A stretch of DNA of 64,000 bases from contig NZ_CP014944.1 of assembly GCF_001767295.1 (NCBI RefSeq), forward strand, positions 930,001 through 994,000, given 5' to 3'. Source of the stretch: Colwellia sp. PAMC 20917. GTDB lineage: Bacteria; Pseudomonadota; Gammaproteobacteria; Enterobacterales; Alteromonadaceae. The position numbers were made by a program, and so were the translations under genes. Below the pieces are notes generated by a model. It was not told the origin of the DNA. It saw only the letters and a list, made by a program, of their open reading frames with translations, and made no database searches. This document shows positions 1 to 9,704 of the stretch, one piece after another; position 1 is the stretch's first letter, and every line of letters begins with the position of its first letter.

Positions 1-367
1 TGCGCTAATCACCGATATGTACTGCGTTTAAAAGAACTAAAAATATGCCCCTTTCAACGGATGCGGATATTACCTAGTTGCCTGAGTCCCGTCAAACCTT
101 TTTTATAAAAAAATAACCGTTTGCTCACTTTTAAAACAAGCCGCTTGATAATCAGCACTTATTGCCTATAAATATAGCAACTCTTCAATTATCAATAAAT
201 TCAGTTTTTGGCATACTTGATAAGCGTATATTTTATTTTTAAATCTTCATTTGACGATATATTACCGAATAAAAGACCATTTATAAGAACAGTAGCTATA
301 ACAGTCCAGGTTTTTATGCGAAAATAGTGTCGTTTTTCATCATTTAACTAAGTTAATAGAAACTATC
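1..367. other. Intergenic region upstream of folD
   Basis: No ORF, tRNA or convincing hairpin terminator was recognised here. The stretch is AT-rich, especially from about 110 to 300, and presumably holds the folD promoter. The tRNA genes that often sit near folD in other gammaproteobacteria are not visible. Confidence 0.4.
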
Positions 368-1219
368 ATGACAGCAACTCTTATAGACGGTAAATATATT
401 GCTCAGCAGCTTAGGCTCTCAGTAAAAGAAAAAGTAGCAGTACGCGTTAAAAATGGCTTACGACCTCCCGGGCTAGCCGTGATATTAGTCGGCTCAGATC
501 CTGCTTCACAAGTTTATGTTGGTAGTAAGCGTAAAGCATGTGAAGAAGTTGGTTTTCTTTCTCGCTCATATGATCTGCCCCCAACAACCACTCAAGCTGA
601 ATTATTTACTTTAATTGATGAATTAAATAATGACGAAAATATTGATGGTATTCTTGTTCAGCTCCCTTTACCAAAAGGTTTAGATGCTAATTTAATTATC
701 GAGCATATTAACCCTTTAAAAGATGTTGATGGCTTCCACCCATTCAACGTCGGCAAACTAGCACTTCGTCAACCAGGATTGCGCCCCTGTACACCTAAGG
801 GCATTATCAAGCTGATAGAGACTACCGGTATAGACCCACATGGTTTAGAAGCGGTTATAGTCGGTGCTTCAAATATTGTTGGTCGTCCAATGACATTAGA
901 ACTATTACTGGCCGGTTGCACAGTAACCACCACGCATAGATTCACTAAAAATCTTGAAGATAAAATACGTAACGCTGACTTACTTGTTGTGGCCGTAGGA
1001 AAACCTGAGTTCATTCCTGGAGAATGGATTAAGGCTGGCGCTATTGTTATTGATGTGGGGATTAACCGTTTGGACAATGGCAAACTTGTTGGTGATGTCG
1101 GTTTTGATGTAGCTCAAACGAAAGCCGCTTACATTACGCCCGTACCTGGCGGCGTAGGCCCAATGACAGTAGCAAGTTTAATCGAGAACACTTTAATAGC
1201 TTGTGAAGAATTTCACTAA
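368..1219 (+). CDS. folD: FolD, methylenetetrahydrofolate dehydrogenase/cyclohydrolase
   Basis: Bifunctional cytosolic enzyme of one-carbon metabolism. It oxidises 5,10-methylene-THF with NADP and hydrolyses the methenyl product to 10-formyl-THF. The 283 aa match the family's usual length. Visible signatures are the YVGSKRKAC segment with the catalytic lysine (about residue 55), [30 protein letters not shown], the Rossmann segment GASNIVGRP and the C-terminal [12 protein letters not shown] signature. The gene ends 32 bp before the gpx-like gene on the same strand, so co-transcription is possible. No anomaly is seen. Confidence 0.97.
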   Translation: MTATLIDGKYIAQQLRLSVKEKVAVRVKNGLRPPGLAVILVGSDPASQVYVGSKRKACEEVGFLSRSYDLPPTTTQAELFTLIDELNNDENIDGILVQLPLPKGLDANLIIEHINPLKDVDGFHPFNVGKLALRQPGLRPCTPKGIIKLIETTGIDPHGLEAVIVGASNIVGRPMTLELLLAGCTVTTTHRFTKNLEDKIRNADLLVVAVGKPEFIPGEWIKAGAIVIDVGINRLDNGKLVGDVGFDVAQTKAAYITPVPGGVGPMTVASLIENTLIACEEFH

Positions 1220-1251
1220 ATTTTAAGCCGCTTAATATAAAGGAATAATCA

Positions 1252-1740
1252 ATGTCTGACGCTATTTATCAGTTTAATGCGCTGAACAATAAAAAAGAAA
1301 CCGTTGAGTTGAAAGACTACCAAGGTAAGGTAATGCTTATTGTAAATACGGCAAGTGCCTGCGGATTTACGCCTCAATATGAAGGCTTACAATCACTTTA
1401 CAGTCAGTATCAAACACAAGGTTTAGCGGTTTTAGCTTTTCCTTGTAATCAGTTTAAGCAACAAGAAAAAGGCAGTAATGAGGAAATACAGCAGTTTTGT
1501 GATCTAACGTTTAATATCAAATTCCCATTATTTGATAAAATTGACGTCAATGGCGACAACACTCACCCTCTTTTTACCTTTTTAAAGGCACAAGCACCTG
1601 GAATACTAGGTTCTAAGAGCATCAAGTGGAATTTCACTAAGTTTTTAGTGAACAAAAAAGGCCAAGTGGTTAAACGCTATGCGCCAACCACTAAACCAAC
1701 TAGCATTAAAGCGGATATAGAAAAATTACTCGCTGAGTAA
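1252..1740 (+). CDS. Glutathione peroxidase family protein (BtuE/Gpx-like)
   Basis: Thiol peroxidase of the GPx fold that reduces peroxides at the expense of glutathione or thioredoxin. The 162 aa include the peroxidatic Cys37 in NTASACGFTPQYEGL (cysteine, not selenocysteine), the FPCNQF motif with the conserved Gln, and WNFTKFLV with the conserved Trp and Asn. There is no signal peptide, so it should be cytosolic. It follows folD by 32 bp and is followed by a strong hairpin terminator shared with the convergent peroxiredoxin gene. Bacterial members often prefer thioredoxin; the sequence does not decide the donor. Confidence 0.93.
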   Translation: MSDAIYQFNALNNKKETVELKDYQGKVMLIVNTASACGFTPQYEGLQSLYSQYQTQGLAVLAFPCNQFKQQEKGSNEEIQQFCDLTFNIKFPLFDKIDVNGDNTHPLFTFLKAQAPGILGSKSIKWNFTKFLVNKKGQVVKRYAPTTKPTSIKADIEKLLAE

Positions 1741-1748
1741 CTTATAAT

Positions 1749-1774
1749 GAGCAGCCAAAAAGTGTTGGCTGCTC
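1749..1774. terminator. Bidirectional hairpin terminator
   Basis: Perfect 10-bp inverted repeat GAGCAGCCAA/TTGGCTGCTC with a 6-nt loop lies between the convergent gpx-like and peroxiredoxin genes. Flanking AT-rich sequence suits rho-independent termination on both strands. Confidence 0.8.
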
Positions 1775-1782
1775 TTATTATC

Positions 1783-2313
1783 TTATTGAGCTTTTGCTAC
1801 TTTTAACATTTCAAGGTTACTGGCAATATCTTCTGCCGCTGTTCTTGGCGAAATATCATCATCTATTTTCAAGATTTTACCTTCTTTAGAAATATAAAAT
1901 GTCACACGACTAGCAACCTGCATCATATTCAACACATCGTAGGCTTTTGCAGTCGCTTTTGTCGGATCGCTTAACATCGGAAAATCTGCGCCGGTTTTCT
2001 TAGCAAAATCTCTGTTGTCATCTAATGGGTCAACACTGGCCATAACGTAACTTGCATTATACGCTCTGATCAAATGCCCCTTCTCAACCAATGACTTACA
2101 TTCAATGGTACAACCACGAGTGTTAGCCATTGGATACCAAGCTAAAACAACCGCTTGCTTACCTTGGTAGTCACTAAGTTGGTAATAATCACCATTGGTG
2201 GCTTGCAATTTAAAATCTGGTGCTTGCTCTCCCACTTTTAAATCAGAGGCTAACAAACTAAAGCTCGTTAATAATGCTAAAAATGTACAAACTACTTTTG
2301 ATGTTCTTTTCAT
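1783..2313 (-). CDS. Exported BCP/PrxQ-like peroxiredoxin
   Basis: AhpC/TSA-fold thiol peroxidase of 176 aa. Residues 1-22 form a signal peptide (KR, then a hydrophobic run ending LLASD), so it probably acts in the periplasm, unlike the usual cytosolic Bcp. The catalytic segment ANTRGCTIECKSL has peroxidatic Cys68 and a second Cys72, spaced as in atypical 2-Cys PrxQ/BCP proteins. It converges on the gpx-like gene, so two thiol peroxidases lie back to back. The reductant is unknown; a periplasmic thioredoxin-like protein would be needed. Confidence 0.88.
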   Translation of the reverse strand: MKRTSKVVCTFLALLTSFSLLASDLKVGEQAPDFKLQATNGDYYQLSDYQGKQAVVLAWYPMANTRGCTIECKSLVEKGHLIRAYNASYVMASVDPLDDNRDFAKKTGADFPMLSDPTKATAKAYDVLNMMQVASRVTFYISKEGKILKIDDDISPRTAAEDIASNLEMLKVAKAQ

Positions 2314-2373
2314 CAGAGTTACCTTTTAAAAATGAATGGATATTTTGTTGTTACTTTACCTTATTTTAGCTCA

Positions 2374-3198
2374 TTAACCTTTAGCTAAAAGGTTATCGAG
2401 CCAACTTGTCGGTAGTATACGTTTGAATACGGCAAATAGTTTAGTAGGCACAGTAATTCTGTATCTTATTTTCGGGCGTTTACTCTCTAAGGCATGGATC
2501 AACGCTTTGGTGACATCTGCCGCTTCTAAGGTAAATTTTGCATTCGAGGTTTTACTGGCCAGCCTTGCTATTTGTTGTTGATACTCAAGATGATGGGCAC
2601 TGTCTTTAGCGTCAATGTTGGCTGTAAAAGCACTTAAGGCATTGGCGCGAAATTGAGTATTAATGGGACCCGGCTGTAAAAGTATCACTGCGATATTCGC
2701 TGATCTCAATTCTAACCTTAAGGTGTCAGATAAACCTTCAACAGCATATTTTGAGGCATTATAAGCGCCACGATAAGCCATAGAAACAAAGCCTAACACT
2801 GAGCTACATTGAATAATTCGGCCATGACCTTGCTTGCGCATAACCGGAATAACTTGTTTAGTCAGCTCGTGCCAGCCAAAAACATTGCTTTCAAATTGGC
2901 TTATAAGCGCTTGAGTTGGTAAGTCTTCTAATGCGCCCGGTTGACCATAGGCACCATTATTAAAAAGAAAATCTAATGTCCCCCCAGTTTCATTGAGCAC
3001 AAAAGCAAGTGCCGCATGGATACTGTCAACTTGGGTTAAATCAAGCTGGCAAGCGGTTAAACCTTTTTCTTGTAGCATAACAACATCGGCTTGTTTTCTT
3101 GCGGTAGCAAAAACTTGATAGCCTCTTGTTGATAACGTCAGAGCCGCATCTAAACCAATACCGCTTGAACAACCTGTTATTAAAATAGATTTTTTCAC
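2374..3198 (-). CDS. Short-chain dehydrogenase/reductase (SDR)
   Basis: Classical SDR oxidoreductase with the NAD(P)-binding motif TGCSSGIG near the N-terminus, NNGAYG, catalytic Ser in QCSSVLG and the YNASK motif (Tyr and Lys). The C-terminus is extended to about 274 residues. I chose the GTG at 3198 because it places VKKSILITG directly before the nucleotide-binding turn and has an AGG upstream. An in-frame ATG at 3249 would add 17 residues that do not look like SDR sequence. Substrate unknown. It lies 60 bp upstream of the peroxiredoxin gene on the same strand. Confidence 0.85.
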   Translation of the reverse strand: MKKSILITGCSSGIGLDAALTLSTRGYQVFATARKQADVVMLQEKGLTACQLDLTQVDSIHAALAFVLNETGGTLDFLFNNGAYGQPGALEDLPTQALISQFESNVFGWHELTKQVIPVMRKQGHGRIIQCSSVLGFVSMAYRGAYNASKYAVEGLSDTLRLELRSANIAVILLQPGPINTQFRANALSAFTANIDAKDSAHHLEYQQQIARLASKTSNAKFTLEAADVTKALIHALESKRPKIRYRITVPTKLFAVFKRILPTSWLDNLLAKG

Positions 3199-3377
3199 GC
3201 TGTTATTATTACCTGTAATTCGAAAATTTGCTTTATTGTCGGTGAGCATACTGGGGATATCAAATCAGTACAAGGCGAGATAATTAATTGTATAGAGAAA
3301 CACGAATGCCCAGCGCAATAATTGTTAGGCTAACATGATACACTTTTGTTTAAACACTAAAACGAGTTAAGCAACCA

Positions 3378-3761
3378 TTGAAAGATTGTAATCAATGTGG
3401 AAAATGCTGTATAAAATATGGCGACGGAGGCATAGCAGCTTCAATTGAAGATATTGAGATGTGGGAAATTTTTCGCCCTCATATTCATCAATATGTAATA
3501 AAAGATAAGATTTGGTTTAATCCTCAAACCGGTAAACAATTGACACAGTGCCCTTTCCTAGAAAAAATGCCTAACCAAGATGCTACCGAGCAAGTTAAAT
3601 ATACTTGTGCAATTTATCAAGACCGCCCTGAAGACTGCCGGGATTATCCGAGTAATATCAGTGAGATGATCAGGGATGAGTGTGAAATGATAGAAATCAT
3701 CGATTTAACCCATCCCCAACAAGCGCAATACAAACTTAATAAATTAATGAGCCGTAGTTAA
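3378..3761 (+). CDS. YkgJ-family cysteine-cluster protein
   Basis: Small 127-residue protein with an N-terminal CNQCGKCCIKYG cluster and further cysteines in TQCPFLE, YTCAIY and EDCRDYP, as in the PF03692 (CxxCxxCC) family predicted to bind zinc or an iron-sulfur cluster. The start is TTG; no better in-frame start exists before the cluster. The 3' end overlaps the end of the convergent helicase gene: the two stop codons share the sequence TTAA. Molecular function is not established. Confidence 0.85.
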   Translation: MKDCNQCGKCCIKYGDGGIAASIEDIEMWEIFRPHIHQYVIKDKIWFNPQTGKQLTQCPFLEKMPNQDATEQVKYTCAIYQDRPEDCRDYPSNISEMIRDECEMIEIIDLTHPQQAQYKLNKLMSRS

Positions 3762-4939
3762 CGTTTATTTTTTGGCACATAATTTAGAATAGAAAGTGGC
3801 ACCACTTTTTTGACTGGAAATCCTTCAAATTCTTTGCGTTTAATAACATGCCCTAAACGGCTTTCTATCGCACACAAGTTTCTAAAATTGTCCTTGGCTA
3901 CAAATGATACCGCTTCTCCAGAGGCTCCCGCTCGACCTGTTCGGCCAATACGGTGAATATAGTCATCGACTTGATCAGGTAAGTCGTAATTAACCACTCG
4001 AGTGAGCTCGCCGATATCAAGACCGCGTGAAGCAATACCTGTAGCGACAAGAAACTTAATTTTACCGGCTTTAAAGTCATTAAGAACTTGTTCTCGCATC
4101 GCTTGTGTTCTGCCACCATGAATAGACTCGGCACTAATGCCACGTTTTTCTAGCTGGCTAACAAGTTTCGCTGCACCGTGTTTTGTTTCGATAAAGATCA
4201 GCGCTTGCTGCCATTGATGTTCAATAATTAAATGGCTCAGTAATGCCGACTTATTACCTTTATCAACCGTTATTAACCATTGATCAATTTTAGGTTTAGA
4301 GGCGCTATTATTGCCGATAGAGATTTCTGTCGCATTACTAAAGGTACGCTTTGATAACGTTCGAACATCATCAGAAATAGTGGCTGAAAATAATAAGTTT
4401 TGACGTTCGAGTGGCAAACGTTCAATGATTTTATTAATATCTTCAATAAAACCCATATCAAGCATTCTGTCAGCTTCATCTAAAACAAGGACTTCAAGTT
4501 CATCAAAATGCAGAGCACGTTGATGAGCCATATCAAGTAATCGCCCGGGAGTCGCAACAACAATATCAACCCCCCAAATAAGCTTCTGCCTTTGCGGTTC
4601 AATGTCAGTACCACCGTACATTGCCATCGAGCTTAGGTCTAAATACTTACCATAATCACGGATACTTTGTTCTACTTGAACGGCAAGTTCACGTGTTGGG
4701 GTAAGAATAAGCGCTCGAATACGTTTGCCACGTAATTTTCGTTCGGTATTAAGTTTTTCAAGTATTGGTAAAACAAAACTGGCCGTTTTACCGGTACCTG
4801 TTTGCGCTGCAGCAACAAGGTTTTTTCCCGATAAAATAACCGGAATGGCTTTTTTCTGAATAGCCGTTGGCTCGCCATATTTTAAGTCAGCAAGTGCTTT
4901 TAAAAGCGGTTCACTTAATCCCAGTGTCGAAAATGGCAT
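3758..4939 (-). CDS. DEAD-box ATP-dependent RNA helicase, RhlE-like
   Basis: RNA helicase that unwinds structured RNA in ribosome assembly or RNA decay. All core motifs are present in order: Q motif PTAIQKKAIP, motif I AAQTGTGKT, PTRELAVQ, TPGRLLD, DEAD in VLDEADRMLD, SAT in LLFSATI, and motif VI HRIGRTGRAG. At 393 aa it is close to a minimal helicase core, with only a short basic tail (VPKNKR) instead of the long disordered C-terminus of E. coli RhlE. It follows the DUF1456 gene by 4 bp, so the two are probably one operon. Confidence 0.93.
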   Translation of the reverse strand: MPFSTLGLSEPLLKALADLKYGEPTAIQKKAIPVILSGKNLVAAAQTGTGKTASFVLPILEKLNTERKLRGKRIRALILTPTRELAVQVEQSIRDYGKYLDLSSMAMYGGTDIEPQRQKLIWGVDIVVATPGRLLDMAHQRALHFDELEVLVLDEADRMLDMGFIEDINKIIERLPLERQNLLFSATISDDVRTLSKRTFSNATEISIGNNSASKPKIDQWLITVDKGNKSALLSHLIIEHQWQQALIFIETKHGAAKLVSQLEKRGISAESIHGGRTQAMREQVLNDFKAGKIKFLVATGIASRGLDIGELTRVVNYDLPDQVDDYIHRIGRTGRAGASGEAVSFVAKDNFRNLCAIESRLGHVIKRKEFEGFPVKKVVPLSILNYVPKNKR

Positions 4940-4943
4940 AATA

Positions 4944-5402
4944 CTATCCTTGAAGTTTAATTTTTAAACCTTTAATAAAGGTCGATAAAACTTCATCACT
5001 ACAATCTCTATAATGTTTATTATTGATGCTTCGAAAGAATGCACTTAATTCATATTTGGTTAAGCTCAACTCGGCTAATTCAAGCGTATCAATCACTTCA
5101 TCAGCTTGTAGAGAAAAAGCAATTTTCAACTTATTAAAAATAGCGTTATTAGTTAAGACAGCTTCAGGAACCGCTTGTGGTCCTTCTTTTGCGCCTCTTC
5201 TTTCAACAATCAAGCCATTGAGGAAACTAGCAAATTCTACATCAAGTAGTTCAACATAAGTCTCATCGTCTTTTTCTTTATAAAAACAAACCAATTGCTC
5301 TGCTGATATTTCACAAGCATTTAATTTAAAGACGGCACGGGTTTTTTCGTCATCAAAATCAAGTAAAGTACTTAAGCGACGAAGAATATCATTGTTTATC
5401 AT
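4944..5402 (-). CDS. DUF1456 family protein (YehS-like)
   Basis: Cytosolic protein of 152 aa that resembles E. coli YehS. It carries two tandem copies of the domain, beginning NNDILRRLSTLLDF and NNAIFNKLKIAFSL, each followed by an acidic helix. Biochemical function is unknown. It is the first gene of a two-gene unit with the RhlE-like helicase 4 bp downstream, which suggests a link to RNA metabolism, but this is inference from context only. Confidence 0.85.
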   Translation of the reverse strand: MINNDILRRLSTLLDFDDEKTRAVFKLNACEISAEQLVCFYKEKDDETYVELLDVEFASFLNGLIVERRGAKEGPQAVPEAVLTNNAIFNKLKIAFSLQADEVIDTLELAELSLTKYELSAFFRSINNKHYRDCSDEVLSTFIKGLKIKLQG

Positions 5403-5536
5403 GTTTAGGCCTAGAGAACGTTGTTAAGGTGAAGGCAGCAGTAGAGTTGTCTTCAGAGTGGTAGAGAGTATAGCGCACTCGTTTTAAATGTTGGCTAACT
5501 CATTTTTTTGTCTATTAAATAGTGCTTAGTTAAAGC

Positions 5537-5566
5537 GTTAAAAACGCCATTAAAGGCGTTTTTAAC
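5537..5566. terminator. Hairpin terminator after ybiT
   Basis: Perfect inverted repeat GTTAAAAACGCC/GGCGTTTTTAAC with loop ATTAAA. The T run fits rho-independent termination of the leftward ybiT transcript, and A-rich flanks make it usable in both directions. Confidence 0.85.
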
Positions 5567-5592
5567 AATCAAATAACTAAGCTAAAAGAGAA

Positions 5593-7197
5593 CTAAGCTC
5601 TTTTTTGAGCCTGTATTTGGCTATCAAGATATTCATCTAACGAACCTTGAAAATCAACAAGCTTTTTATCTTTAATGTCGATAATACGGGTTGCTAAGCT
5701 AGAAACAAACTCACGGTCATGGCTAACAAAAATTAACGTACCTTCAAAGTCTTTTAGCGCATTGTTCAATGCATCTATCGCTTCGATGTCCATGTGGTTA
5801 GTCGGCTCATCCATAATTAATACGTTGATATCAGCCATCATTAAACGACCGAATAACAAGCGATTTTTCTCACCACCTGAACAGTTACGTGCTTTCTTGT
5901 TAGCATCATCATCAGTGAATAACATACGTCCTAGCATGCCACGAACACTTAAATCATTGTGACAAGGTCTACGCCATTGTGACATCCATTCCATCAATGT
6001 TAAGTCGTTGTCAAAGAATGAACCACTATCTTGTGGACAATAACCCACAGAAGCATTTTCAGACCATTTAACAACACCTTCAGTTTGCTCTAACTCGCTC
6101 ATTAAACAACGTAGCAACGTCGTTTTACCAACACCGTTTTCGCCGATGATAGCTAGTTTAGCGCCCGCTTCTAACAGTAAATCACCTTTAGAAAACAAAG
6201 TGACGCCGTCAAAACCATGAGCTAAACCTTCAAGCTCTAGTGCTTGTCTATGCATTTTCTTGCCAGGGGCAAAAGCTATTTTTGGGGTGATACGACTTGA
6301 AGACTTTACATCATCAAGTTTAATTTTATCCATTTTCTTAGCACGAGAACTTGCTTGTTTCGCTTTAGAAGCGTTAGCGCCAAAACGGTTAACAAAGTCT
6401 TGCAGCTCAGCGATCTCAGCAACTTTTTTATCATTACCGGCTAATAATTGCTCGCGTAACAAACCAGACTGCGCGAGGAAGAACTCGTAATTACCCGGAT
6501 AAACGCGTAATTCACCGTAATCAATATCAGCCATATGTGTACATACTGAATTAAGAAAATGTCTATCATGAGAAATAATGATCATGGTGCATTTACGTTT
6601 GTTTAACTCAGCTTCTAACCAACTGATGGTATGAATATCCAAGTTGTTGGTTGGCTCATCAAGTAACAAAATATCAGGGTTAGCAAATAAGGCTTGTGCA
6701 AGTAAAACACGAAGTTTCCAACCTGGAGCAACTTGTTGCATTGAACCATAATGAAAAGATTCTTCGATACCTGCTTCTAGTAGTATTTCACCGGCGCGAC
6801 TTTCTGCGGTGTAACCGTCCATTTCAGCAAATTCACTTTCTAGGTCACCAACACGCATACCATCGGCTTCGCTCATTTCAGCTTGTGCGTATATAGCATC
6901 TCTTTCTTGCTTTACTTTCCATAATGGCATATCACCCATAATAACAGTGTCAATAACATTGTGTTGTTCAAAAGCGAACTGGTCTTGACCCAACGTACTG
7001 ACTTTGTTGCCAGTACTAACCGAGACATTGCCTGAACTTGGTACTAAATCACCACTGAGTATCTTCATGAATGTAGACTTGCCACAACCATTTGCGCCGA
7101 TCAAACCGTAGCGGTGACCATTGCCAAATTTAGCCGAAATGTTTTCAAACAAAGGCTCTGCGCCAAATTGCATTGTAATGTTAGATGTAGTGATCAA
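5593..7197 (-). CDS. ybiT: ABC-F ATPase YbiT
   Basis: Soluble ABC-F protein of 534 aa with two nucleotide-binding domains and no membrane segments. ABC-F proteins bind the ribosomal E site and relieve stalled or antibiotic-bound ribosomes. The N-terminus follows E. coli YbiT closely ([25 protein letters not shown]). Walker A motifs are GANGCGKST and GENGVGKTT. Signature motifs are degenerate in domain 1 ([17 protein letters not shown]) and NCSGGEKNR in domain 2; Walker B segments are [13 protein letters not shown] and [12 protein letters not shown]. The basic inter-domain linker lies near residues 250-310. It stands alone, with a terminator downstream. Confidence 0.95.
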   Translation of the reverse strand: MITTSNITMQFGAEPLFENISAKFGNGHRYGLIGANGCGKSTFMKILSGDLVPSSGNVSVSTGNKVSTLGQDQFAFEQHNVIDTVIMGDMPLWKVKQERDAIYAQAEMSEADGMRVGDLESEFAEMDGYTAESRAGEILLEAGIEESFHYGSMQQVAPGWKLRVLLAQALFANPDILLLDEPTNNLDIHTISWLEAELNKRKCTMIIISHDRHFLNSVCTHMADIDYGELRVYPGNYEFFLAQSGLLREQLLAGNDKKVAEIAELQDFVNRFGANASKAKQASSRAKKMDKIKLDDVKSSSRITPKIAFAPGKKMHRQALELEGLAHGFDGVTLFSKGDLLLEAGAKLAIIGENGVGKTTLLRCLMSELEQTEGVVKWSENASVGYCPQDSGSFFDNDLTLMEWMSQWRRPCHNDLSVRGMLGRMLFTDDDANKKARNCSGGEKNRLLFGRLMMADINVLIMDEPTNHMDIEAIDALNNALKDFEGTLIFVSHDREFVSSLATRIIDIKDKKLVDFQGSLDEYLDSQIQAQKRA

Positions 7198-7505
7198 AGA
7201 TAAATTCCTAAATAGTGCTAACTAAAATTGTTAACCAGCAACGGTGAAGATAGCAAAAATAGAAACATATTTAAGACCATCAAAATAAAGTGGCGCATTA
7301 TACAGTAAAAACTCTATTTTCTCTACTTAATCCTTAAAGTTTTTGGTTGTTTTTTCACCAGTATCAACACAGAAGTGATTAGTGCTTGATATATTATTAA
7401 ATAAAAATAATTAAAGCTCGTTAATCGCCTAGGGTATTTGCTTGCAAAACCTTATTTGCTCTAGTATTTTATTCGCACAATAAAAATAATATATGCGGAT
7501 AATTC
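7198..7505. other. Divergent promoter region ybiT / CheX-REC gene
   Basis: AT-rich 308-bp gap between divergent genes, expected to hold promoters for both. No ORF, hairpin or recognisable operator was found. Confidence 0.5.
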
Positions 7506-8450
7506 ATGTCTATTGATACAATTTATAAAGTCACTTTACATCCTTTCATCAATGAATCTATTGCTAGCTTAAAATCGATGACCAGTTTATCGGGGAGCGC
7601 CGGCGAAGCTTTTATGGATAAAGTTGAAGACTTTCGCTTTAAAGGTTATGCCGTTTGCTCTGATATTACCGGCTGTTTAGATGGGGTAATTATGATGCAT
7701 CATTACCCAGAGACCGCAGTATCTATTGGTAATTCTGTTTGCCAAAATATGTTTGATGAAGCATATAATTACCCAGAAATAAATGACGAGTTAAGTAATG
7801 CTTTAGCAGAATGGGGCAATACCATTGTTGGCCGAGCAACTGATTTACTGAGCCGCAACAACTTAAAATTTGATTTTTCTAGCCCGTATTTTATCCATAA
7901 TTTTAAAGATATGGAAAATTACTTAGCAGGCGTTAAAGAGATAATAACGGTACCAATTACCGTTGAAGGTGTTGGTCGTTACTATTTTAATTTATTGGTG
8001 CGTAATGTTAATTTTCAAACCAGTAATGTTGAAAGAGAACAAAGCTCAGGCATTGCAAATCCACACAGCACACCTTTACCACTAGAGAGTAAAATATTAC
8101 TTGTTGACGATAGTGCGATGATACGCAAAGCAATAAAACGCTTTTTAGCCGGTTTAGGCTATGAAAATGTCATTGAAGCAGACGATGGTAGTACTGCGGT
8201 AGAAGCGGTAAAAAATCAAGCACCTGACTTCCTTTTTATGGACGTTGTGATGACTAAGATGAACGGTAACGAAGCATTGAAAGCTATTCGTGCCAGTGGC
8301 TCAAATGTACCAGTGGTAATGTTGTCTTCGGTTACCGATAAAGGACTCGTCGATGAATGCCAAGCAAGTGGCGTTTCTGGTTTTATTTTTAAGCCAATTC
8401 AAGCCAGTAATGGCGCAGAAATAATTAAAGACTATTTAAAAATAGTGTAA
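7506..8450 (+). CDS. CheX-like domain fused to a response-regulator receiver
   Basis: Two-domain signalling protein of 314 aa. Residues about 5-165 look like a CheX-type phosphatase domain (TGCLDGVIMMHHYPET, with the helix NALAEWGNTIVGRA that carries the conserved E and N of CheX). Residues about 190-314 are a complete REC domain (LLVDDSAMIRKAI, phosphoacceptor Asp in FLFMDVVM, Lys in FIFKPI). No DNA-binding or output domain follows. A receiver tethered to a CheX-like phosphatase may control its own or a partner's phosphorylation. No cognate kinase is adjacent. Confidence 0.85.
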   Translation: MSIDTIYKVTLHPFINESIASLKSMTSLSGSAGEAFMDKVEDFRFKGYAVCSDITGCLDGVIMMHHYPETAVSIGNSVCQNMFDEAYNYPEINDELSNALAEWGNTIVGRATDLLSRNNLKFDFSSPYFIHNFKDMENYLAGVKEIITVPITVEGVGRYYFNLLVRNVNFQTSNVEREQSSGIANPHSTPLPLESKILLVDDSAMIRKAIKRFLAGLGYENVIEADDGSTAVEAVKNQAPDFLFMDVVMTKMNGNEALKAIRASGSNVPVVMLSSVTDKGLVDECQASGVSGFIFKPIQASNGAEIIKDYLKIV

Positions 8451-8472
8451 GCCCGTAAATATTTATTTGATG

Positions 8473-8501
8473 AGGTACTTTATTTCAAAGATAAAGTACC
8501 T
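8473..8501 (+). terminator. Hairpin terminator
   Basis: Perfect 11-bp inverted repeat AGGTACTTTAT/ATAAAGTACCT with a 7-nt loop, followed by TTT, just after the CheX-REC gene. Confidence 0.7.
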
Positions 8502-8540
8502 TTAAACTATTTGAGATAAAAAAGGAGTTTTATAAAAGAC

Positions 8541-8861
8541 ATGGAAAAAAATACTGTTTCAACGGGTAACGTTTATGTGATGACTCACTCTTTTTTTTCA
8601 GATGTGATAAGAATAGGCTGTACTCCAGATGATCCGGTCGAATACGCTCGGTTACTATCAAAAAACTCGCCAGGTGATTACTCGCTGGTATTTTCTTTAG
8701 CGTGTAACAACCCGTGCGCGATAAAAAAGAAAATACGCGAATATCTCAACGCACAAGAATACGTTAATGAGTTTTACCAAGTATCGGCAGAAGTCGCAGC
8801 AAAACTGCTAAAAAGAGAAACCTTAAGAATTGCCATTACTAATAAAGTAAGTACTGACTAA
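8541..8861 (+). CDS. GIY-YIG/T5orf172-like small protein (copy 1)
   Basis: Protein of 106 aa whose start (GNVYVMTHSFFSDVIRIGCT) fits the GIY-YIG fold of the T5orf172/Mug113 type, and whose end (YVNEFYQVSAEVAAKLL) fits the REFFEVS helix carrying the metal-binding Glu. The catalytic Arg expected after the IGxT strand is replaced by Tyr in the segment VEYARLL. A paralog with the same substitution lies at 19530-19868. AAAGGAG precedes the ATG by about 13 nt. It could be a nuclease-derived nucleic-acid-binding protein; activity is doubtful. Confidence 0.7.
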   Translation: MEKNTVSTGNVYVMTHSFFSDVIRIGCTPDDPVEYARLLSKNSPGDYSLVFSLACNNPCAIKKKIREYLNAQEYVNEFYQVSAEVAAKLLKRETLRIAITNKVSTD

Positions 8862-8914
8862 GTTTTATAAAAAACGTCCCTGCCCCAGTCAATAGCCACA
8901 ATAAAACCACACAC

Positions 8915-9436
8915 CTATTTGGCTAGTAGCTCACTAACAATAAGCTTTAACAAAAAAGTTTCCCGTTCAATAGAAAGTCCCTTTTTTAGACTATTCGCTA
9001 TTGTTTGCTCATTATGACTAATGGCTTGATGTATATTCATCCAAACTGGATGCATACCATTGTTAATTTCATGCGCTTCAAGCTCGGGTTCAAGTAACTC
9101 TTCATCTATCGAGCAAATATAACAATAAGACTCCATATGAATAAGTTCGAAGTCGGGCTTATGCCAAGGTCTAAACTCTTCATATAAACCAAACGCTTGA
9201 ATATTTTGCACATTATGCGCGCCAGTTTCTTCTTTTAACTCGCGCACCAAACCGGCAACATTACTTTCACCTTCGTCGATACCGCCACCGGGTAAACTGT
9301 AATCATGGTACCGCTTGGTATAAAGCAAAAGTATATCTTCGCCCTTTAAAACAATAGCCCGCGTTGCTTTTCGAGTAAATTGGCGTGCTGACATATCACG
9401 AATGTCAGGATGAATAGTTGATTTTAGTATACGCAT
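8915..9436 (-). CDS. Nudix hydrolase
   Basis: Cytosolic hydrolase of 173 aa that cleaves a nucleoside diphosphate linked to another moiety. The Nudix box is complete at residues 51-73: G, then E57, R65-E66, E69-E70 and G72, in GGIDEGESNV and RELKEETGA. Flanking beta strands (AIVLKGEDILLLYTKR) fit the fold. The family is too broad to assign a substrate. It is convergent with the GIY-YIG-like gene and has no obvious operon partner. Confidence 0.9.
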   Translation of the reverse strand: MRILKSTIHPDIRDMSARQFTRKATRAIVLKGEDILLLYTKRYHDYSLPGGGIDEGESNVAGLVRELKEETGAHNVQNIQAFGLYEEFRPWHKPDFELIHMESYCYICSIDEELLEPELEAHEINNGMHPVWMNIHQAISHNEQTIANSLKKGLSIERETFLLKLIVSELLAK

Positions 9437-9704
9437 AGCAGGATCTTTAGAAATATCTAGAAAATCATCACCATTAAAACAAGAAGTCGTTAACTCCGCA
9501 CCCTAACCGTAATAATTTTAAACAACAGGTTATGCGCATCTTACTACAGTGAAGATAGATTAACCGAAGATTTTACAGCTCCGCATAAATAGTACCCAGT
9601 ACTAACAGGTACTTGCGCTATTATTTTGGCCTATATCTGTAAAGTACTTTGAATAATCACCAGATTTGTCATTATTAAAGTGATGTTATCTTGCCATTTA
9701 AATA

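Noticed and set aside
1-367. tRNA genes near folD
   Set aside because: No cloverleaf with a T-loop GTTCRAN pattern was found on either strand.
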